Source: Cyanobacteria bacterium K_Offshore_surface_m2_239
GTDB taxonomy: Bacteria > Cyanobacteriota > Cyanobacteriia > PCC-6307 > Cyanobiaceae
NCBI GenBank assembly: GCA_016882305.1
Contig: VGQX01000014.1
Span: 1-35,637 of the forward strand
DNA: 35,637 nt
Reading direction: 5' to 3'
In this document: positions 7,860 to 16,441 of the stretch, piece after piece
Numbering within the stretch: position 1 is the first letter of the stretch
Layout of the letters: each line of letters starts with the position of its first letter
The notes under the pieces: model-generated
What the model was told of the DNA's origin: nothing
The model's database searches: none
What the model saw: the letters and a program-made list of their open reading frames with translations, nothing else
Program-made: the position numbers and the translations under genes

Positions 7860-9137
7860 TCAGCGCGCCGTTTCGTCCGCCCCACGCGATCGGGGCACCG
7901 TCTCCCCCGCCCCTGCCGTGCCGCGCTCGCCCAGCCAGCGGGCGGCGTCGAAACCCGTGGCTGACTGCACCTGGGCCAGGAGGGTGGGCAGGGACGGCGA
8001 CGGGTTGGCTCCCTCGCCAATCAACCGCAGCTCCTTCACCTTCAGGGCGGGCACGGCGCCCCGCAACAGGGGCAGAAGGGCGGGAAGCCGCTGGGTGAGA
8101 TAAACGGCGCGGGCATCGGGACCCGCTTGCCGCCAGGAGGCCACCAGGGCGTTGAGACCCTCCGACCGGGCGGCGCCCTCCTCCAGGATCGCTGCGGCGC
8201 CCCCTTTGGCGAGGGCGACTGCGCGGGCGCACTCCGCTTCCGCTGGCGCCACCACATCCGCCTGCAACTGGTTGGTCACCATGGCGATGCGCTCCGCCTG
8301 CATCGGCAGCTCCGCTTCCACACGGGCTCGCTCGCCGGCGATCTGCGCTTCCGCCTCCGCCACCAGCGCCGTTTCGCGGCTCACGGCGTCGCGGATGCGG
8401 CGTTCGGCCTCCACCCGGGCGATCGCCTCATCCCGTCGCAGCCGCACCAGCTCGGTCACCTTGCCCTTCTCCGCCTCCTGGATCCGCGCCAGGGCCCGGG
8501 CTTCCGCCTCCGCAATCCGCGATTGGCGCAGCAGCTCCACCTGCTGGGGGCGGCCCAGGGAGTCGAGAAAACGGGCGTCATCGGTGATGGCGGTGATCTG
8601 CAGGCTGTCGAGCTCGAGGCCCAGTTGGCGCAGGTCGTCCTCCGCCTCGGCGAGCATCGCCACGGCGAAAGCCTCGCGATCGGCGTTCACCTGCTCCGGT
8701 GTGAGGGTGGCCAGCACGCCCCGCAGGTTGCTTTCCAGCGTCACCTGCGCCAGCGCCTTGATCTCCTTGGTGGTCTTGCCCAACAACCGTTCCACGGCGG
8801 CATGAATCGCCGGTTCACGGCTGGCCACCTTCACATTGGCCACGGCCTCCACAGAGACGCGGATGCCGCCGCGGGTGAGGGCATTGCGCACCGTCAGCGG
8901 AATGATCAGGTTGCCCACATCCATCGCCGCCACCTCCTCCACCAGCGGAAACACAAAGCTGCTGCCGCCTTTCAACAGCCGGTAGCCGATCAAGCGCTCC
9001 TCGCCGCGTTGACGTCGACTGCGCCAGCCATAGATCACCAACACCTGGTTGGGCTGGCACACCGCATACCAGGACCGCACACCCGTGACGGCCGCCAGAC
9101 CGCCGATGAGCAGAAGCAGAGAAAACAGTGAGGTCAT
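7860..9137 (-). CDS. Flotillin/SPFH (band 7) family protein 1
   Basis: This 425-residue protein has the flotillin layout. An N-terminal membrane segment 'FSLLLLIGGLAAVTG' is followed by an SPFH domain (about residues 28-180, opening with 'PNQVLVIYGW'). A long Glu/Ala-rich coiled coil (about 205-330) follows, then a C-terminal tail rich in Gly/Thr. Flotillins oligomerise through the SPFH and coil regions and organise membrane microdomains. Its ATG overlaps the stop of the upstream flotillin gene by four bases (ATGA at 9134-9137), so translation is probably coupled. It is paired with a second flotillin and an NfeD-like protein, the usual SPFH-NfeD association. Confidence 0.85.
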   Translation of the reverse strand: MTSLFSLLLLIGGLAAVTGVRSWYAVCQPNQVLVIYGWRSRRQRGEERLIGYRLLKGGSSFVFPLVEEVAAMDVGNLIIPLTVRNALTRGGIRVSVEAVANVKVASREPAIHAAVERLLGKTTKEIKALAQVTLESNLRGVLATLTPEQVNADREAFAVAMLAEAEDDLRQLGLELDSLQITAITDDARFLDSLGRPQQVELLRQSRIAEAEARALARIQEAEKGKVTELVRLRRDEAIARVEAERRIRDAVSRETALVAEAEAQIAGERARVEAELPMQAERIAMVTNQLQADVVAPAEAECARAVALAKGGAAAILEEGAARSEGLNALVASWRQAGPDARAVYLTQRLPALLPLLRGAVPALKVKELRLIGEGANPSPSLPTLLAQVQSATGFDAARWLGERGTAGAGETVPRSRGADETAR

Positions 9138-10549
9138 GGCTTGGAGGGAGGAACGGTGAGGGCGGAAAGCACATCAATGCCGAGGATGTCTCGCACGCTG
9201 TCGAGGAAGCCCCGCATCACGGCGGGGTAGAGGGTGACGAGTTCCGCGAGGGAGGTTGGGCTGCCGCTCTCCAGCACGTCGATGTGGCCGAGTTCCAACT
9301 GGCCGGCCAGCTGTGCGGCCTCGGCCACGATCGTCTCCACCTGTTGCAACAGGAAGATCGCTGCGGCCTCCTCGCCAGCGTTGTGCCACACGGCGGAGAG
9401 TTTGTCGTTGACGCTCGCGGCAGCCTTCGTGGTTTCGGCGGTGGCGGCGGCGGCACCGCGGGCGCGCCATTCCTCTGCCTGCTGGCGCGCCTGCGCCGGC
9501 AGAACCGTGTCCGCCTCCAGGCGCCGCCGCTCGAGCTCCGCCCTCAGGCGCTGCAACGCCTGCTCTGCCCGCGTGCGCGCCTCCGCCGCAGCGGCCTCCA
9601 CGCGATCCTCCGCCTGCCTGGCCTGCTGGTCGAGTTGCGCTGTGGTGGTCCGGAGGGCGTTCTGGGCTTGCAGCACAATCGTGCGCGCCTCGGTGCGGGC
9701 CACCTCCGCCCGCTGTTGCGCTTCCGCTTCCCGCTGGTCGGCGTCCGCGAAACCCTCCGCCTCAGCGATCGCCGCGTCGCGCAACACCTCCGCCAGCCGC
9801 GCCCGTCCCAGGGAGTCGTAGTACTCCACCTGATCGCTCACCCGCAGAATTTTGAAGGTGTCGAGCCGCAGTCCAAGTTTGCCCATCTCCGGCTGCACCA
9901 CCTCCCCCACCTCATGGGCGAAGCGCAGGCGGTCTTCATTCACCTGCTCCGGGCTGAGGGCCGCCACCATCGTCCGCAGGTGACCCTCCAGCGTCTGACG
10001 CGACACCTCCACCAGCTCCTTGGGATCCCGCTCCAGAAAGCGCTCGATCGCATTCCCCACCAGGGCTGGATCGGTGTCGATCTTCACGCTGGCGATCGCC
10101 TCCACGTCGATCGGCGTGCCGCCCTTGGCATAGGCCTTCTCCACCTGGAGGGCCACTGGCACAACGCGCACATCCATTCGGCTGCAGCGCTCCAGCAGCG
10201 GCAGAGCAAAGGCGCGGCCGCCATTGATCACCCGGTAGCCCACGGTCTGGCCATCGCCGCGCCGATGGCGGCGGCCAGCGATCACCAGGATCTGGTTGGG
10301 GCGGCAGTTCGGGACGCAAAGCCGCCAGACCACCAGCGCCACCGCGCCCACCACCAGAGGCGTCAGCAGCGGCACGAGGATGGGCGGGCCGCTGCTGGAG
10401 GGTGGCGGGCTGGCTTCGGCCGTGGCCCGTTGAGCGCCCAGAGCCACCGTTGCCAGGGGCCCGATCGAGGCGGTGGCGTGGGCGTTCCCCAGTGTGCGAG
10501 GGGTGGCGACAACCGGCCGCAGGGGCGGCGGGGCTGTGGGGTTTTCCAT
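9134..10549 (-). CDS. Flotillin/SPFH (band 7) family protein 2
   Basis: This 471-residue flotillin-like protein starts at an ATG at 10549. An unusual Ala/Pro/Thr-rich N-terminal extension of about 55 residues precedes the membrane segment 'PLLTPLVVGAVALVVW'. The SPFH domain follows ('RPNQILVIAGRRHRRG'), then a Glu/Ala coiled coil with 'EAEAQQRAEVARTEAR', and a C-terminal region. It is clearly related to its downstream neighbour in order and in motifs ('LSPEQVNEDRLRF' against 'LTPEQVNADREAF'), so the pair probably arose by duplication and may form hetero-oligomers. The gene starts 17 bases after the NfeD-like gene and overlaps the next gene by four bases. Confidence 0.85.
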   Translation of the reverse strand: MENPTAPPPLRPVVATPRTLGNAHATASIGPLATVALGAQRATAEASPPPSSSGPPILVPLLTPLVVGAVALVVWRLCVPNCRPNQILVIAGRRHRRGDGQTVGYRVINGGRAFALPLLERCSRMDVRVVPVALQVEKAYAKGGTPIDVEAIASVKIDTDPALVGNAIERFLERDPKELVEVSRQTLEGHLRTMVAALSPEQVNEDRLRFAHEVGEVVQPEMGKLGLRLDTFKILRVSDQVEYYDSLGRARLAEVLRDAAIAEAEGFADADQREAEAQQRAEVARTEARTIVLQAQNALRTTTAQLDQQARQAEDRVEAAAAEARTRAEQALQRLRAELERRRLEADTVLPAQARQQAEEWRARGAAAATAETTKAAASVNDKLSAVWHNAGEEAAAIFLLQQVETIVAEAAQLAGQLELGHIDVLESGSPTSLAELVTLYPAVMRGFLDSVRDILGIDVLSALTVPPSKP

Positions 10550-10566
10550 GGCGTGTGGATGCAGGG

Positions 10567-10908
10567 TCAGGGTGTCCGGGGGATCGCGTGGGGCGTCACC
10601 CACACATCGCCGCCGCGTTGCTCCAGCACCATCACGGTCTGGCCGCGGCGCAGGGGCCCGGCACTGCTGTAGGCCGGCACCTCGATCACGGAGCCGCGCA
10701 CGCTGAGGCGCACCAGCCCGCGCTCCTTCGGACCGCAGGGCAGCCGCAGCGACCCCACTTGTCCCACCAGATCCGCGCCGGTGACCAGGCTGTTGCCATG
10801 GTGGATCGCCAGCAGGGCGCGCCAGGCCAGCAAGGCCGCCACGAGGGATAGACCGATCAACCAACCCAGCAGAAGCGCGGACACCGTTCCCTCAGCGATG
10901 CGGGGCAT
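10567..10908 (-). CDS. NfeD-like protein, short form (one membrane segment plus OB-fold)
   Basis: This 113-residue protein starts at an ATG at 10908. It has one N-terminal membrane helix ('VSALLLGWLIGLSLVAALLAW'), then a small beta-rich domain with 'GADLVGQVGSLRLPCGPKERG' and 'LRRGQTVMVLEQRGGDVWVTP'. This matches the C-terminal OB-fold of NfeD/YuaF proteins. NfeD proteins sit beside flotillins and are thought to work with them in membrane organisation. Full NfeD1 has a ClpP-like protease domain and NfeD1b has several membrane helices; this version keeps only one helix and the OB-fold. It is the first gene of the three-gene flotillin unit. Confidence 0.7.
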   Translation of the reverse strand: MPRIAEGTVSALLLGWLIGLSLVAALLAWRALLAIHHGNSLVTGADLVGQVGSLRLPCGPKERGLVRLSVRGSVIEVPAYSSAGPLRRGQTVMVLEQRGGDVWVTPHAIPRTP

Positions 10909-10964
10909 TCTTCCCCGGACACCCTTTCTTGGTTCCGGACAGGGCGCCGTGATTCAGGGGGAGG

Positions 10965-11510
10965 TCAGGAGGCGCCGCTGGGCTCTTCCTCCACCCGGCG
11001 CAGCACAAAGAAAAACGGCTGCGCCATCCCCTTCGCATCCATCAACCCCAGCAGCGCGTCCGGCTCCAGGCGCCGGAACACATCCAGGATCGGCAGGGCG
11101 TCGTACACCATCGTCGCCGTCACCTGCCCCCGGTGGAGCGTGGCTCGCAGCCGGGCGGCCGAGCTGCGGGTGGCCACCAGTGGCGCCAGCCAGGGGAACA
11201 GGCCCCCCAGCGGTGCCAACCGGGCCACCCGGGGGGCGCACAGCAGCGCCATCGGCACAAGGCCGGGATTCACCGAGACCAAGCCACCGCCCGCGGTGTG
11301 AAACACCAGGGGATGCACATCTTCCAGGCTTTCGAACCGCTTGCCCTGCCACCGAAACGCCTCCAGCACCCCATCGAGGGGATGGCCCGTGGGAAAGCCC
11401 TCCCCCCGCCAGGCGCCGAGCATCTCCTCCGGTGCCACGGTCGGCAGCCCATCGAAGAGGGCGAGGGCGGCAGCGGTGCTGCGGGCCCCGTTGGGGCTGT
11501 TGTCAACCAC
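10965..11510 (-). CDS. GXWXG / DUF4334 domain protein
   Basis: This 181-residue soluble protein starts at a GTG at 11510. The N-terminal half has the GXWXG signature ('GAWRG', residues 32-36) followed by 'GHPLDGVLEAFRWQGKRF'. The C-terminal half has 'GQVTATMVYDALPILDVFRRL' and 'LLGLMDAKGMAQPFFFVLRR', typical of DUF4334. The family has no established reaction. Its start lies inside the 3' end of the TRAP large-permease gene (8-base overlap), so it belongs to that operon. This suggests a link to the imported organic acid, perhaps binding or modification in the cytoplasm, but that is inference. Confidence 0.8.
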   Translation of the reverse strand: MVDNSPNGARSTAAALALFDGLPTVAPEEMLGAWRGEGFPTGHPLDGVLEAFRWQGKRFESLEDVHPLVFHTAGGGLVSVNPGLVPMALLCAPRVARLAPLGGLFPWLAPLVATRSSAARLRATLHRGQVTATMVYDALPILDVFRRLEPDALLGLMDAKGMAQPFFFVLRRVEEEPSGAS

Positions 11511-12879
11511 CGCTGGCGGCGGCCATGGCTGGAATCGCTGTCACCAGCTGGGGGAAGATCAGGATCAACAGCACCACCGAGAGCTGCAACACGATGAAGG
11601 GAATCGCGCCGCGGTAGATGTCTCCGGTGGTCACCCCGGGTGGCGCCACACCCCGCAGGTAGAAGAGAGCGAAGCCGAAGGGAGGGGTGAGAAAGGAGGT
11701 CTGCAGGTTGGCGCCGATCACCACGCCGAGCCACAGCAACCCCTCGGGACCCAGCAGCTGGCGCGCGGAGGGAAGGAGCAGCGGCACGACGATGAAGGCG
11801 ATCTCGAAGAAGTCGATGAAGAAGCCCAGGGCGAAGATCACGAGCATGCTCACCGCCAGAAAGCCCGCCCGGCCGCCCGGCAGATGCAGCAGCAGATCGC
11901 TGATCAGCACATCGCCGCCCACGCCGCGGAACACCAGGCTGAAGGCGGTGGAGCCGATCAGGATGGCGAGCACCATCGCCGTGGTGCGCAGGGTGGAATC
12001 GCTCACCTCCCGCAACGCCGCCCGGCTGAAGCCCCCCTGCAGCGCCGCCAGCGCCATGGCGCCCACCGCCCCCAACACCCCCGCTTCCGTGGGGGTGGCG
12101 ATGCCGAAGAAGATGCTGCCGAGCACCAGCAGGATCAGGCCAAGGGGCGCCGCCAGCACCCTCCCCAAGCCGCCCGCCGTCAGCGGCGGCAGGCCTGCGG
12201 TGTCCAGGGGTGGTGCCAGCTCAGGCCGCAGGGCGCTGATCACCACCACATACAGCGCGAAGGCACCGCTCATCAGCAGGCCCGGAATCACCGACCCCAG
12301 GAACAGCTCCCCCACCGGCACTCCCAGCTGGTCGCCCAGCACGACGAGCACGATCGAGGGCGGGATGATCTGCCCGAGGGTGCCGGAGGCGGCGATCACC
12401 CCCGTCGCCAGCGACTTGTCGTAGCCGGCCCGCAACATCGCCGGCAGGGAGATCAACCCCATGGTGGTGACCGTGGCGGCGATCACCCCCGTGGTGGCGG
12501 CCAGCACCGTGCCGACAAGCACCACCGCCAGGGCCAGCCCCCCTCGCAGGCGCCCCATCAGCCGCCCCATGGTTTCCAGGAGGCGTTCGGCGATGCCCGA
12601 TTGCTCCAGCATCGCCCCCATGAACACGAAGGCCGGGATCGCCAGCAGGGTGACATTGCCCATGATCCCGAAGATCCGCTGGGGCAACGCCGCCAGGAAG
12701 GAGGCGTCAATCACCCCCAGGGCCATCGCCAGAGCGGCGAACACCACCGCCACGCCGCCGAGGCCGAAGGCCACCGGGTAGCCGCTCAGCAGGGCCACCA
12801 CCAGCCCGAGAAACATGCCGGGGCCCAGGATTTCCCCGGGCTCCACCGTGATCACCCAGCCCAACACTTCTATTTCCAT
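11503..12879 (-). CDS. dctM: TRAP transporter large permease (DctM-like)
   Basis: This 458-residue polytopic membrane protein starts at an ATG at 12879. It has about twelve hydrophobic helices and family motifs including 'LAIPAFVFMGAMLEQSG', 'ATTGVIAATVTTMGLISLP', 'GTLGQIIPPSI' and 'GIATPTEAGVLGAVGA'. It forms the sodium-driven translocation channel of a TRAP carrier. The three-base gap to the upstream small permease and the overlap with the DUF4334 gene indicate one operon. The length is at the upper end for the family. Confidence 0.93.
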   Translation of the reverse strand: MEIEVLGWVITVEPGEILGPGMFLGLVVALLSGYPVAFGLGGVAVVFAALAMALGVIDASFLAALPQRIFGIMGNVTLLAIPAFVFMGAMLEQSGIAERLLETMGRLMGRLRGGLALAVVLVGTVLAATTGVIAATVTTMGLISLPAMLRAGYDKSLATGVIAASGTLGQIIPPSIVLVVLGDQLGVPVGELFLGSVIPGLLMSGAFALYVVVISALRPELAPPLDTAGLPPLTAGGLGRVLAAPLGLILLVLGSIFFGIATPTEAGVLGAVGAMALAALQGGFSRAALREVSDSTLRTTAMVLAILIGSTAFSLVFRGVGGDVLISDLLLHLPGGRAGFLAVSMLVIFALGFFIDFFEIAFIVVPLLLPSARQLLGPEGLLWLGVVIGANLQTSFLTPPFGFALFYLRGVAPPGVTTGDIYRGAIPFIVLQLSVVLLILIFPQLVTAIPAMAAASGG

Positions 12880-12882
12880 CGC

Positions 12883-13428
12883 TCAGCCCTCCCCGTGGTG
12901 GTCGTGGAGGCCCGGGCGCCGGCCGTGCGCCAGCCGGATGGCCTGCGCCACCCCTTGCAACCCCAGCAGCAGAAAACCCAGGGGAATCAGGCTTTTCACC
13001 CAATAGCGCGGCAGGCCGCCCGGATCGGGCGACATCTCCCCTTGGGCCCAGGACCGCAACGTCGGCTCCACCGAGGCGATCAGCACCACCACCACGAAGG
13101 GAAGCAGCAGGCCCAAGGTGGCCGCCAAGTCCACGTTCGCCTTGCGCCGCGGACTCCAGCGGCTTTGGAGCACATCCACGCGCACGTGGTCGTCGCGCTG
13201 GAGGGCATAACCCAGGGCCAACAGGAACAGCAGGGCGAACAGATGCCACTGCCCTTCGATCAGGGCATTGGAGCTGAGGTTGCGGCCGATGGCCAGGCCC
13301 GCGTAACGGCCCACCACGTTCCAGGTGCCAAGGGCCAGCATGAGGAGAAGGGCCCAGCGACCGAGCCGCGCCGCCAGGCGGTTGAGGGCGTCGATCCGGT
13401 CGGCCAGACGCAGCCAGCGCTCGCTCAT
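12883..13428 (-). CDS. dctQ: TRAP transporter small permease (DctQ-like)
   Basis: This 181-residue protein has four membrane helices, including 'WALLLMLALGTWNVVGRY', 'FALLFLLALGYALQRDDHVRVDV' and 'LGLLLPFVVVVLI'. The 'DDHVRVDV' block after helix 2 is the DctQ signature. It pairs with the large permease. Its ATG overlaps the stop of the substrate-binding gene by four bases (13425-13428), giving translational coupling. The C-terminal tail is His-rich ('GLHDHHGEG'). Confidence 0.9.
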   Translation of the reverse strand: MSERWLRLADRIDALNRLAARLGRWALLLMLALGTWNVVGRYAGLAIGRNLSSNALIEGQWHLFALLFLLALGYALQRDDHVRVDVLQSRWSPRRKANVDLAATLGLLLPFVVVVLIASVEPTLRSWAQGEMSPDPGGLPRYWVKSLIPLGFLLLGLQGVAQAIRLAHGRRPGLHDHHGEG

Positions 13429-14552
13429 GACGCCTCCTTGCCGCCGCCGAAGGCGAAGCGGGCGTAGGAAAACTCATTCACCCGATTCCAGGCGAACACC
13501 TCGCGGCGAAACCCTTGCCATTGGTCGTAGACCTTGCGGAAGGTGGCGTCCTTGGCGCTGTCGGCGAGGATCTGGTCGGTGGCCTCGCGGGCGGCTTGAA
13601 GGATGGCGTCGCCGTAGAACTCCAACTGGGTGCCGCCCTTGATCAACCGCTGCAGCACGCCGGCGTTGAGCGCGTCGTAACGGCTGAGCATCAGGGCGTT
13701 GGCCTCCTGGCAGGCCGTTTGGAACATGGCTTGATACTCGGCGGGCAAGCGGCCCCAGGCCTGCAGATTCACCAGGGCGGTGAGGGTGGGCCCCGGTTCC
13801 CACCAGCCGGGGTAGTAGTAGTAGCGGGCGGCCTTGTTCAGGCCCAGCTTCTCGTCGTCGTAGGGGCCGGTCCATTCGGCGGCGTCAATCGCACCCCGAT
13901 CCAAAGCGAGAAAAATCTCTCCCCCCGGCAGCACCTGCACATTCACCCCCAGGGCGGCCATCACCTTGCCGCCCAGGCCGGGGATGCGCATCTTCAAGCC
14001 CTGAAGGGAGGCCAGCCCCTCCAGGGGCCGCTTGAACCAACCGCCCATCTGGGCGCCGGTGTTGCCCGCCGGAAAGCTGCGCACGCCGAAGTCGGCGTAG
14101 AGCTGATTGATCGCCTCCAGCCCTCCCCCCGCGTGCAGCCAGGCGTTCTGCTGCTGGGCCGTGAGGCCGAAGGGCACGGCGGTGCCGAAGGCCAGGGCGG
14201 GGTTTTTGCCGAGGTAGTAGTAGCTGGCGGTGTGTCCGCTTTCCACCGAACCGTTCTGCACCGCTTCCAACACCTCCAGCCCCGGCACCAGCTCCCCGGC
14301 GGCGAACGGCTGAATCAGAAAGCGGCCATCGCTCATCTCCCGCACGCGGCGGCTGATCGTTTCCGCCCCGCCGAAGATCGTGTCGAGGGAGTGGGGCCAA
14401 CTGGTGGCCATGCGCCAGCGCACCAGGGGCAGGGCCGCGCCAGCCTTCACCTCGTCGGCGCGACGGATGCGGCAGGCGGCCAGGGCGCTGGCGGTGGTGA
14501 CCGCGGCGGCGGCTCCGAGCAGGCGCCGTCGTCGCGGGGAAAAGTCAGCCAT
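13425..14552 (-). CDS. dctP: TRAP substrate-binding protein, TakP/2-oxoacid-like subfamily
   Basis: This 375-residue periplasmic binding protein starts at an ATG at 14552. The leader 'SPRRRRLLGAAAAVTTASALAAC' combines a run of arginines (possible Tat signal) with a lipobox-like LAAC, so a lipoprotein anchor is possible. The body has 'ATSWPHSLDTIFGGAETI' and, near residues 224-252, 'EWTGPYDDEKLGL' and 'YYYYPGWWEPG'. I associate these with the TakP-type binding proteins for pyruvate and other 2-oxoacids; cyanobacterial Gtr-type systems import glutamate. The substrate is therefore likely a small organic acid or amino acid, not proven. It is the first gene of the P-Q-M-DUF4334 operon. Confidence 0.88.
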   Translation of the reverse strand: MADFSPRRRRLLGAAAAVTTASALAACRIRRADEVKAGAALPLVRWRMATSWPHSLDTIFGGAETISRRVREMSDGRFLIQPFAAGELVPGLEVLEAVQNGSVESGHTASYYYLGKNPALAFGTAVPFGLTAQQQNAWLHAGGGLEAINQLYADFGVRSFPAGNTGAQMGGWFKRPLEGLASLQGLKMRIPGLGGKVMAALGVNVQVLPGGEIFLALDRGAIDAAEWTGPYDDEKLGLNKAARYYYYPGWWEPGPTLTALVNLQAWGRLPAEYQAMFQTACQEANALMLSRYDALNAGVLQRLIKGGTQLEFYGDAILQAAREATDQILADSAKDATFRKVYDQWQGFRREVFAWNRVNEFSYARFAFGGGKEAS

Positions 14553-14690
14553 GGGCAGGGGCAGCGTGGGCGTGAGTGTAGGGAGGGCTGGTGGATGTTC
14601 CCTTCCGCCACCTCCATGGTTCGGGGCGACTCCTGTTGATGCAAACCCCCAGCCGACTGGGCCGGGTGGTCGGCGGCGGTTTGAGTGGAT

Positions 14691-15500
14691 TTACCCGGGT
14701 TCGGCCATGGGGCTTCGTTTCAAGGCTCCGATCCCTAAAAAGGACCCTTTCACTGAAGGGTATTGATCGATGAACTCTTCGGCGGCAAAAACGCCCCTTT
14801 CCAGTTCCTTCAGGGCCTGCCAGAGCGCTGTCGTTTCCGGACAGGCATCCGAGGAGATGTCGTGATGCACGATGATGCGCGCGCACTGCCGCGCCAGCAT
14901 GTGATCCGCCAGCGCTCCCCTCATGCTGTGGTCGCCATCGATGAACACAAAATCAGGGCACCTGTCCTCAAAGACGGCTTTGACGACAGGGCCAGTCGAA
15001 AAATCTTTGATGAATTGATAATCAATGCCATCACCCACCAGGTGTTCGCCGTAGCGCTTGATCATGGGCGTTTCGCCGATCGGATCGACGGCGATTGCCG
15101 AGGATAAGGGAGCGCCGATGCGACGCAGCCACTCACAAACAACAATGAACGTTCCGCCCCAGCGAGATCCGATTTCGACATAGTGTCTGGTTTCTTTGGC
15201 GTGCTCGGTCAACCAGGCGAGATAGCGGGACAGCTGGTTTGGATATTGAAAGACGTGGAGGCCTGTCCCCATGAATGGGGAGAGTTCTTGGGGTTGCTCA
15301 TGCAAGTTCTCATTATTCAGCCCCAAGGCGGGAATCAGCTCTGTTTCGAGATAGGTGATGTCTGTCAGCTTGTCGTCGGGGATGGCCTTGATCAAGTGGC
15401 TGGCCACAAGCGAAGCGGCATCATTTTCTTGAAAGTAATCCCAGCGATCTTGCAGGGGGTTGGTCTTGTGTATCCATCGTCTAAGGACGCGTTTGAGCAT
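14691..15500 (-). CDS. SAM-dependent methyltransferase (Methyltransf_24/CmcI-like)
   Basis: This 269-residue protein has 'YVEIGSRWGGTFIVV' as the SAM-binding motif I, 'IAVDPIG' for motif II, and 'DFVFIDGDHS' followed by 'HHDISSD'. The last two give the Asp/His pairs typical of metal-dependent O-methyltransferases of the CmcI/Methyltransf_24 type. Residues 1-100 form an N-terminal helical lead. The substrate is unknown; such proteins often modify glycans or secondary metabolites. The start is an ATG at 15500 preceded by a very AT-rich stretch (15510-15545) that probably contains the promoter. The gene is AT-richer than the TRAP and moaB genes on either side, consistent with acquisition. Confidence 0.8.
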   Translation of the reverse strand: MLKRVLRRWIHKTNPLQDRWDYFQENDAASLVASHLIKAIPDDKLTDITYLETELIPALGLNNENLHEQPQELSPFMGTGLHVFQYPNQLSRYLAWLTEHAKETRHYVEIGSRWGGTFIVVCEWLRRIGAPLSSAIAVDPIGETPMIKRYGEHLVGDGIDYQFIKDFSTGPVVKAVFEDRCPDFVFIDGDHSMRGALADHMLARQCARIIVHHDISSDACPETTALWQALKELERGVFAAEEFIDQYPSVKGSFLGIGALKRSPMAEPG

Positions 15501-15631
15501 GGAGGTTGAAACTATTTATTTTTTTATAAAATTACTTGCAAAGATCTCGGTTGTCAAGCCGTCCTCCATGTCTGCTCCCGGCTCCTCTGCCACCGGGCCT
15601 CGGGCCGCGCCTCCCCCGCAGCGAGGTTGCT

Positions 15632-16189
15632 TCAGCCTTCAGCGTTCAGGCCCGGCAGGCGAGCGGATCCTTCCGTCGCCGGCTGATCCGGTGATTCACG
15701 CAACCGGGGGAGGAGTTGCACCAGGTTGCAGGGACGCGTGTCGGCGTCCAGCTGGGCGCGGATCAAGCGATCCCAGGCGGTTTCCACCGCGTCGCGTGAA
15801 CCGGGCAGGACAAACACCAGCGTGCCGTTCGCCACTCCGGCCAGGCAGCGGCTCTGCAGGGTGCTCGTGCCGATCGTTTCGAACGACAGCACACGAAACA
15901 GCTCCCCGAATCCCTCGATCACTTTGTCGAGCAGGGGCGCCACCGCCTCCGGGGTGCCATCCCGGCCTGCCAGCCCCGTGCCGCCGCTGCTGATCACCAC
16001 CTGCACCCCGGGATCCGCGATCCAGCGGCTCATCTCCGCGCGAATGCGGTAGCGATCGTCCGGCACGATCGCCCGCTCTCGCAGCTGGTGTCCCGCCGCC
16101 TCCAGCCGTTGCCGCAAGGCCTCGCCGGAGTGGTCATCCGCCAGGGTGCGCGTATCCGACACCGTGAGCAAGGCAATGGCCAACGACAC
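15632..16189 (-). CDS. moaB: Molybdenum cofactor biosynthesis protein MoaB/Mog
   Basis: This 185-residue protein starts at a GTG at 16189. It shows 'ALLTVSDTRTLADDHSG' near the N-terminus, the molybdopterin-binding 'VISSGGTGLAGRDGTPEAV' and 'LPGSRDAV' near the C-terminus. MoaB/Mog proteins adenylylate molybdopterin before molybdenum insertion by MoeA. The C-terminal tail of about 20 residues is extra. The other Moco genes lie 8-12 kb downstream. Confidence 0.93.
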   Translation of the reverse strand: MSLAIALLTVSDTRTLADDHSGEALRQRLEAAGHQLRERAIVPDDRYRIRAEMSRWIADPGVQVVISSGGTGLAGRDGTPEAVAPLLDKVIEGFGELFRVLSFETIGTSTLQSRCLAGVANGTLVFVLPGSRDAVETAWDRLIRAQLDADTRPCNLVQLLPRLRESPDQPATEGSARLPGLNAEG

Positions 16190-16271
16190 GTGTTCAGGGT
16201 GGAGGAGCGTTCATTCTCCCTTCTTGGCGGCGTCAGGGATGGCAACGGCCGTTACTAGAGGCGGCACCGAG

Positions 16272-16315
16272 GGTTGCCAGGGATGGCGTCGGTGGTTGCC
16301 AGGGAAGGTGTCGGG
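16272..16315. repeat. Two tandem 22-base repeats upstream of the desaturase-like gene
   Basis: Copies at 16272-16293 and 16294-16315 begin GGTTGCCAGGGA and differ at three positions. They lie in the 252-base gap between the divergent moaB and oxidoreductase genes, 126 bases before the ATG at 16442. Closer to that ATG, a short direct repeat of CCCTCTCTCAC occurs within 16408-16432. Both could be binding sites or simple slippage products. Confidence 0.75.
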
Positions 16316-16441
16316 ACTGACGGATGGCTCGGTCCGCGCCTAAACTGTCGCTAATGAACGATGCGGTCTTCACTCTCCTGGTCTCGCCGAGCCTTGCGGG
16401 TGCAATCCCCCTCTCTCACCCCCTCTCTCACCTCTGCTTTC

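Noticed and set aside
9128-10672. Plus-strand open frame of 514 codons
   Set aside because: Antisense to the second flotillin gene, which has clear SPFH and coil features.
11341-13467. Plus-strand open frame of 708 codons
   Set aside because: Antisense to the TRAP permease genes; its His/Gln-rich product is a compositional shadow.
13515-14639. Plus-strand open frame of 374 codons
   Set aside because: Antisense to the TRAP substrate-binding protein gene.
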